From Coriobacteriia bacterium (GTDB taxonomy: Bacteria > Actinomycetota > Coriobacteriia > Coriobacteriales > QAMH01), in NCBI GenBank assembly GCA_900758075.1, contig CAAEQF010000175.1, positions 1 to 10,229 of the forward strand: DNA of 10,229 bases, written 5' to 3'. Position 1 is the stretch's first letter; each line of letters starts with the position of its first letter. Of the stretch, positions 6,558-10,229 are shown one piece after another. The position numbers and the translations under genes were made by a program. The notes under the pieces were generated by a model, which saw only the letters and a program-made list of their open reading frames with translations, was not told the origin of the DNA and did no database searches.

Positions 6558-7433
6558 CTAGCTCGCGGTAGGGTCCGAATCGCTGTCCTGCTCGCAATCG
6601 TGCTCGTTATCTTGTTTGGGCAGCGGGATTCCCTGCTGGGGAAGCTTCTTTTTGGTCGCCCACACGAGGATGCAGATGCCCGCCACAACCATGGGAAGCG
6701 ATAGCAGCTGGCCCATCGTCCCCCACGTGCCGAAGAAGTACCCGATCTGCACGTCGGGCAGCCTGACGAACTCGATCAAGATGCGGAAGCACCCGTACAG
6801 CACGAGAAACAGGCCCAGAAACGTGCCGCGGGGACGCGGCGGGTTGGCCTTGCGGGAGAAGGCGAACATGATCAGGAAGATCACGACGCCCTCGAGCAGC
6901 GCCTCGTAGAGCTGCGAGGGCTGGTACATGATGCTCGTATGCGTGAAGTCGACGCCGACCGGCCAATCGGTCGGGGCGCCGTAGAGCTCGCCGTTGGTGA
7001 AGTTGGCGCAGCGGCCGAAGAACAGGCCCGCGGGGACGCCGCAGACGACGAGGTCTGCCAGCGAGAGAAACGGCATCTTGTACACGCGCGCGTAGATGGC
7101 ACCCGCTATCACGACGCCGATCAGGCCGCCGTGAAAGGACATGCCCCCCTTGTTCACCGCCAGGATCTCGAGCGGATGCGCGAGGTAGTAGCCATCCCCG
7201 TAGAACAGGCAGTAGCCCAGGCGCGCGCCGATGACGATGCCGAAGGCGCAGTAGCACACGAACACGAGCACGTCGTAGGAATCGAAGCGAATCTTCCAGT
7301 GCCGCGCGTAGCAGTAGACGACCAGGCCCGCGCAGACGAACCCGAGCACATAGGCGATGCCGTACCAGCGCACGACGAAGGGGCCGAGAGCGAATGCGAT
7401 GGGATTTAGCGATTGATAGAAGTCATTTAACAT
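6558..7433 (-). CDS. lgt: Prolipoprotein diacylglyceryl transferase Lgt
   Basis: Lgt is the polytopic membrane enzyme that moves diacylglycerol from phosphatidylglycerol to the lipobox cysteine of prelipoproteins, the first step of lipoprotein maturation. The 291-residue product has the family blocks FVVRWYGIAYVLGF (19-32), SFHGGLIG (99-106) with His101, the signature GRCANFTNGELYG (140-152) with Arg141, QPSQLYEA (171-178) and the C-terminal CFRILIEFVRLPD (215-227) with Arg217. About seven hydrophobic segments are visible. The last 20 residues are an acidic, Asp/Ser/Gln-rich tail of unknown role. The ATG at 7433 starts at the usual LNDFYQSLNPIAF; the frame stays open far upstream, but that part is antisense to the reductase gene. 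No ribosome binding site precedes the ATG, and an ATG at 7475 would overlap the divergent gene. Confidence 0.96.
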   Translation of the reverse strand: MLNDFYQSLNPIAFALGPFVVRWYGIAYVLGFVCAGLVVYCYARHWKIRFDSYDVLVFVCYCAFGIVIGARLGYCLFYGDGYYLAHPLEILAVNKGGMSFHGGLIGVVIAGAIYARVYKMPFLSLADLVVCGVPAGLFFGRCANFTNGELYGAPTDWPVGVDFTHTSIMYQPSQLYEALLEGVVIFLIMFAFSRKANPPRPRGTFLGLFLVLYGCFRILIEFVRLPDVQIGYFFGTWGTMGQLLSLPMVVAGICILVWATKKKLPQQGIPLPKQDNEHDCEQDSDSDPTAS

Positions 7434-7440
7434 GAGTCGA

Positions 7441-7450
7441 ATGGTACCAT
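7441..7450. promoter_or_regulatory. Palindrome ATGGTACCAT centred between the lgt and reductase starts
   Basis: This perfect 10-bp palindrome is centred in the 24 bp between the divergent start codons. On each strand TACCAT is followed by exactly 7 bases and then ATG (7458 rightward, 7433 leftward). TACCAT fits a weak -10 (4 of 6), and the spacing would put transcription starts at or next to the ATGs, giving leaderless mRNAs, in line with the missing ribosome binding sites on both sides. No convincing -35 matches this position; rightward, TTGATA (7413) with TCGAAT (7437), 18 bases apart, is an alternative. It could instead be an operator. Confidence 0.4.
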
Positions 7451-7457
7451 TGGGCGC

Positions 7458-8600
7458 ATGAATATCGAACAACATTACACGACAATTGTCGTCGGCTGTG
7501 GTCCCGCCGGAATCATGGGCGCTCGCGCTGCAAGCGAGCGCGGACCAGTACTCCTCATCGACGCGATGAAGCTCCCCCGCGAGAAGAGCTGCGGAGGCAT
7601 GCTCAACGAGTTCTCGCAGGCGTTCATCGCAGACGAGCTCGGAACGCAGGTTCCCGAGAACCTGCTCGTCGGCCCCGAGTGGATTCACTTCAGGTACTTC
7701 GACTGGGACCGTGACATCCGCGAGGCGACGACGCTCAAGTTCGCCAACGTCGACCGCAAGGCCTTCGACGAATGGCTCATGGGCTTTCTGCCCGACAACG
7801 TCACCGTCGTCGACGACCTGCGTCTCATCCACCTGTCGCAGACGCGCGACGAGGTGACCGTGCAGCTGCAGGCGGCAGACGACGTGGACGCAGACGTCAT
7901 CACCGTAACCTGCAGCTACCTGCTCGGCGCTGACGGCCCGCGTTCCGAGACGCGCCGTCAGCTGCCCGTAAGCCAGCTCAAACTCTACAAGACCTTGCAG
8001 GACTACCTGCCCCTCACCGGCAGCGTCGAGCCCTACTTCGACTGCGTGTACGCACGCGGCATCGGCGACGATTACGGGTACGGCTACGTCGTCCCCAAGG
8101 GTGACCACATCATCTTGGGCTCGGTGTTCTTTCCCGGCAGCAAGCACGTCAACAAGCTGCACGAGAAAGCCGTCGACCTGTACAGCGCCTACTACAACTA
8201 CTCGACCGAGCGCACGCGCCGCGAAGCGTGGAATGCCATCAGCGTCACGAGCGTCGCAGACATCGCGGGCGGTCACGGCCGCGTCCTGCTCGCGGGAGAA
8301 GCGGGCGGCATTTTCTCGCCCTCTTCCGGCGAGGGCATCTCGTTTGCCCTGAACAGCGGCACCCTTGCCGGACGAGCGATCGCCGACGCGCACGAGGGCG
8401 CGACGCTCATCGGCAAGCGGAACCACTTCAGCTCCGAGGAAAGCGAGGCGCTGCGTCTGTACCGCGAGGCGCTCGGCCCCATCAGGAGAAACATCAAGCG
8501 CCGGCTCAAGTTCTTTCCCATCATGAACTCTGACATCGGGAAGTTCCTCGGCGCGTACGTCCCGCCCAAGATCATCGACAAGTTCACGCACATCATCTAG
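7458..8600 (+). CDS. FAD-dependent oxidoreductase, geranylgeranyl reductase family
   Basis: A 380-residue flavoprotein of the geranylgeranyl reductase/FixC-like group, which hydrogenates isoprenoid double bonds or carries out related redox steps. Seen: the Rossmann dinucleotide motif GCGPAG (13-18); PREKSCGGML (40-49) with the family CGG motif (Cys45); the middle FAD motif GADGPRS (157-163); and the C-terminal FAD motif GEAGGIFSPSSGEGI (280-294). The C-terminus is basic and aromatic (IRRNIKRRLKFFP, 342-354), possibly for membrane contact. The substrate is not revealed; a polyprenyl chain of menaquinone or of a lipid carrier is a reasonable guess. It starts at the ATG at 7458 without a visible ribosome binding site, divergent from lgt, and is followed by a hairpin terminator. 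It appears monocistronic. Family confidence is high, exact role low. Confidence 0.88.
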   Translation: MNIEQHYTTIVVGCGPAGIMGARAASERGPVLLIDAMKLPREKSCGGMLNEFSQAFIADELGTQVPENLLVGPEWIHFRYFDWDRDIREATTLKFANVDRKAFDEWLMGFLPDNVTVVDDLRLIHLSQTRDEVTVQLQAADDVDADVITVTCSYLLGADGPRSETRRQLPVSQLKLYKTLQDYLPLTGSVEPYFDCVYARGIGDDYGYGYVVPKGDHIILGSVFFPGSKHVNKLHEKAVDLYSAYYNYSTERTRREAWNAISVTSVADIAGGHGRVLLAGEAGGIFSPSSGEGISFALNSGTLAGRAIADAHEGATLIGKRNHFSSEESEALRLYREALGPIRRNIKRRLKFFPIMNSDIGKFLGAYVPPKIIDKFTHII

Positions 8601-8635
8601 CGCACACCCGCACGCCCCCTATCCAGATGACACAC

Positions 8636-8665
8636 TGCCCCGCCAACAGGCGGGGCAACTGCTTT
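8636..8665 (+). terminator. Hairpin terminator after the flavoprotein gene
   Basis: A 9-bp GC-rich stem TGCCCCGCC/GGCGGGGCA with a 4-base AACA loop (8636-8657) is followed by AACTGCTTT. It begins 35 bases after the reductase stop codon. The stem is strong but the T-tract is short, so termination efficiency is uncertain. Confidence 0.65.
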
Positions 8666-8700
8666 CAGGTTCGTTTCAGCATCTTTCAGCCTGTTTTCAG
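8663..8700 (+). promoter_or_regulatory. Four phased TTTCAG direct repeats (PHO-box-like array)
   Basis: TTTCAG occurs at 8663, 8674, 8684 and 8695, that is at 11-, 10- and 11-bp spacing, about one helix turn each. Tandem direct repeats with an 11-bp period are the hallmark of PhoB/OmpR-family response-regulator sites. A -10-like TACTCT (8711-8716) lies 10 bases after the last repeat, the geometry in which such an array replaces the -35. The gene behind it is a polyphosphate polymerase remnant, which makes phosphate control plausible. The repeats are seen; the regulator is inferred. Confidence 0.6.
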
Positions 8701-8756
8701 CGTCGCTTCCTACTCTTGGCACCGTTGTATTCGAACACGCGGAAAGGAGCGACACC

Positions 8757-9263
8757 GTGAATACGCCAGGTGTGTTCAAGAGAGTCGAGTACAAGTATCT
8801 TCTCTCGCCTCAGCAATTCGACAGCCTGACCGAATCTCTCGCCGACAAGATCTGCCCGGACGAGTTTGGCGGGAGCACCATCTCGAGCCTCTACTATGAC
8901 ACGCGCCAATTCGCGATGATCAACCGTTCTCTCGAAAACCCGTCTACAAGGAGAAGCTGCGCATCCGCGCTTACGGAACCCCCGAAGACGGCGATAATGG
9001 TCTGCGTCGAGCGCGAGGCGTACCGCTGTATCAGCGCCCCCGACCTGCGCATCACCTTCGACATCATGCCGCGTTGGCGCACCGACGACCTGTTCTTCTC
9101 CGCCGAGCAAGCAGGGCACCTGCTCTACCCCGACGGCAAGGCGATCATGGAGATCAAGTGCACGGACGCCTGCCCGTTCTGGCTCGTTGAGGAGCTGGAC
9201 AAGCACGGCGTCTACCCGCAGCCCAACTCCAAGTACGGGCTGAGCTACCAGGAGTACCACCAC
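8757..9263 (+). pseudogene. Broken VTC-domain polyphosphate polymerase
   Basis: VTC-domain proteins make polyphosphate from ATP and are usually about 230 residues in bacteria. The start is well marked: GTG at 8757 with AAAGGAG (8743-8749) 7 bases upstream. Residues 1-62 look normal (FKRVEYKYLLSPQQF, STISSLYYDT, RSLENP). At the CCC run 8939-8941 one base seems missing: the expected continuation VYKEKLRIRAYGTPEDGDN is encoded at 8942-8998 in another frame. The original frame resumes at about 8997 with MVCVEREAYR, DLRITFD, AIMEIKC and SKYGLSYQ. Between these blocks the whole central region, including the Lys/Arg-rich strands that bind phosphate, is absent (perhaps 80-100 residues). The product as read is too short and scrambled, so it is called a pseudogene. 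A sequencing or assembly error could explain the frameshift but not easily the internal loss. Confidence 0.8.
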
Positions 9264-9266
9264 CTG

Positions 9267-9368
9267 TCCTGCACGCTCCCCTCGCTCGTCCTTGGCGTCG
9301 TCATAGCCCTGGTCTACATGTTCAGGCACGAGTACTCCAAGAACTTCGTCGTGACCTTGGCGCTACTG
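9267..9368 (+). pseudogene. Fragment of a DUF4956 membrane protein gene
   Basis: In the same frame as the VTC remnant, and directly after its C-terminal end, comes a hydrophobic stretch LPSLVLGVVIALVYMFRHEY and then SKNFVVTLALL. This is typical of the first membrane segments of DUF4956 proteins, which commonly follow VTC polymerase genes. The N-terminus, the gap between the two genes and everything after LALL (the conserved MLVNGNLGTGVA-like part) are missing. The reading frame then runs into unrelated sequence and ends at 9569, antisense to ligA. It is a relic fused to the VTC remnant by deletion. Function is not expected. Confidence 0.7.
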
Positions 9369-9393
9369 CACAGCGACGGCAAGCACCCAGCAA

Positions 9394-9412
9394 GCCTCCC
9401 CGCAGGGCAGGC
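9394..9412 (-). terminator. Possible weak terminator of ligA
   Basis: On the minus strand GCCTGCCC-TGC-GGGGAGGC forms a hairpin with one G-G mismatch, 30 bases after the ligA stop codon, followed by TTGCT. There is no real T-tract, so the call is tentative. Confidence 0.3.
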
Positions 9413-9442
9413 AGCAGCCCGAAGGGCCAGGCACCGCGGGCT

Positions 9443-10229
9443 CTATTCGGAACGGGGCGGCTCGCCCGTCTCGATGATGTGGACGAGCGCGGCTTCGTCT
9501 AGAACGGGGACGCCGAGCTCCTGCGCCTTCGCGAGCTTGCTGCCGGCGCCGGGCCCCGCGACCACGTAGGAGGTCTTCTTGCTCACGCTGCCCGAGCACT
9601 TGGCGCCATACTCTTTGAGGAGGTCCTGCGCCGTCGTGCGGTCGTAGGCCTCGAGTGAGCCCGTCAAGACGAAGGTGAGCCCCGCAAGCGTCTGCGGTTT
9701 GGAGACGATCTCCTCCGCCATCTGCAGCCCCGCCTTGCGCAGCCGCTCGACCAGGTCGCGGTTCTCCGCGACGGCAAAGAAGTCGACCACGCCCTCGGCG
9801 ACGACCTCTCCCACGCCGTCGACCTGCATGAGCTCGGGAGCAGACGCGTCCATGATCGCATCGACCCCTCCAAATGCCTTTGCAAGGTCCTCGGCCGTCG
9901 TCTTGCCGATGTTGCGCACGCCGATGCCGAACAGCACGCAGTCGAACGGCTGGCGCTTGGAGGCCTCGATCTGCTCGAGCGCCTTCTTGGCGTTTTTCGT
10001 TCCGAAGACGCGCGGGGTGCCGTCCTTCTTGACGTCGCCCGTCTCGACCTGCGCGAGCTCGTCGAGCGTCAGATGGTAGAAGTCGACCACGTCGTGCAGC
10101 TTGCCCTGCGCGATGAGCCGCTCGATGATCTTCGGGCCGAGCCCGTCGATGTCGAGCGCTCCCCTGCTCACCCAGTGCTCCAGGCGCGTCTGGAGCTGGG
10201 CGGGGCACTCGGAGTTATCGCAGCGCAGA
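9443..10229 (-). CDS. ligA: NAD-dependent DNA ligase LigA, C-terminal part (5' end outside window)
   Basis: LigA seals nicks in duplex DNA using NAD+ during replication and repair. The last 261 codons are present; the adenylation and OB domains lie beyond the right edge. The visible part begins inside the Cys4 zinc finger with LRCDNSECPAQ (the last two zinc cysteines), continues with the helix-hairpin-helix domain (blocks LDIDGLGPKIIERLI, FGIGVRNIGKTTAEDLA and VDGVGEVVAEGVVDFF), and ends with a BRCT domain from LAGLTFVLTGSLEAYDR to VLDEAALVHIIETGE. The frame is open without stops from the edge to the TAG at 9443-9445, so the GTG/ATG codons inside are not starts. It is convergent with the polyphosphate polymerase remnant, whose run-on frame overlaps the ligA 3' end on the other strand. 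Nothing suggests the ligase itself is damaged. Confidence 0.96.
   Translation of the reverse strand, partial: LRCDNSECPAQLQTRLEHWVSRGALDIDGLGPKIIERLIAQGKLHDVVDFYHLTLDELAQVETGDVKKDGTPRVFGTKNAKKALEQIEASKRQPFDCVLFGIGVRNIGKTTAEDLAKAFGGVDAIMDASAPELMQVDGVGEVVAEGVVDFFAVAENRDLVERLRKAGLQMAEEIVSKPQTLAGLTFVLTGSLEAYDRTTAQDLLKEYGAKCSGSVSKKTSYVVAGPGAGSKLAKAQELGVPVLDEAALVHIIETGEPPRSE

Noticed and set aside
7434..8591. Long upstream extension of the lgt frame
   Set aside because: The extra residues are antisense to the FAD reductase gene with its intact motifs; Lgt proper begins at the ATG at 7433.
9369..9569. Tail of the VTC/DUF4956 frame as a real C-terminus
   Set aside because: The residues match no membrane-protein or VTC pattern and lie largely antisense to the ligA BRCT region; they are run-on reading after a deletion.

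Overview
The window is 10.2 kb of high-GC DNA carrying typical Gram-positive actinobacterial genes. The best guess is the class Coriobacteriia. This rests on a VaFE/Cna-B surface protein paired with a class B sortase, a VTC polyphosphate polymerase next to a DUF4956 membrane protein, a geranylgeranyl-reductase-like flavoprotein, and a Gram-positive-type SOS box. The assignment is inference from gene content. No rRNA, tRNA, CRISPR array, transposase or phage gene was seen.

Layout from left to right. (1) Positions 1-1858, minus strand: the Holliday-junction operon ruvC-ruvA-ruvB, with ruvB running off the left edge. A putative promoter and a LexA-type box sit just upstream of ruvC. (2) Positions 1859-2144: a 286-bp divergent intergenic region. 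Its right half, the leader of the next gene, holds interleaved inverted repeats. (3) Positions 2145-5643, plus strand: a two-gene surface cassette, made of a 924-residue cell-wall-anchored protein (possible thioester domain, three Cna-B/SpaA domains, two VaFE repeats, atypical sorting signal) and its adjacent class B sortase. (4) Positions 5643-7433, minus strand: yebC and lgt, with a hairpin terminator between the sortase and yebC. (5) Positions 7458-8600, plus strand: an FAD-dependent reductase of the geranylgeranyl reductase family, divergent from lgt with only 24 bp between the start codons. (6) Positions 8636-9368, plus strand: a terminator, a phased direct-repeat array resembling a PHO box, and the wreckage of a VTC polyphosphate polymerase followed by a scrap of a DUF4956 gene. 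(7) Positions 9443-10229, minus strand: the C-terminal part of DNA ligase LigA, convergent with the wreckage.

How the genes fit together. RuvABC resolves Holliday junctions, and its promoter looks DNA-damage controlled. In many actinobacteria yebC lies directly upstream of ruvC. Here the oppositely oriented surface-protein/sortase cassette separates them, which suggests a later insertion or rearrangement. Lgt starts lipoprotein maturation and is not obviously linked to its neighbours. The polyphosphate locus keeps what looks like an intact, possibly phosphate-regulated control region, but the coding part has a frameshift and at least two internal losses, so it is probably dead.

The points most worth a second look are the sortase/substrate pair with its non-LPXTG signal, the exactly symmetric lgt/reductase start region (palindromic ATGGTACCAT, 7 bp from an ATG on each side), and the phased TTTCAG array in front of the decayed polyphosphate polymerase gene.
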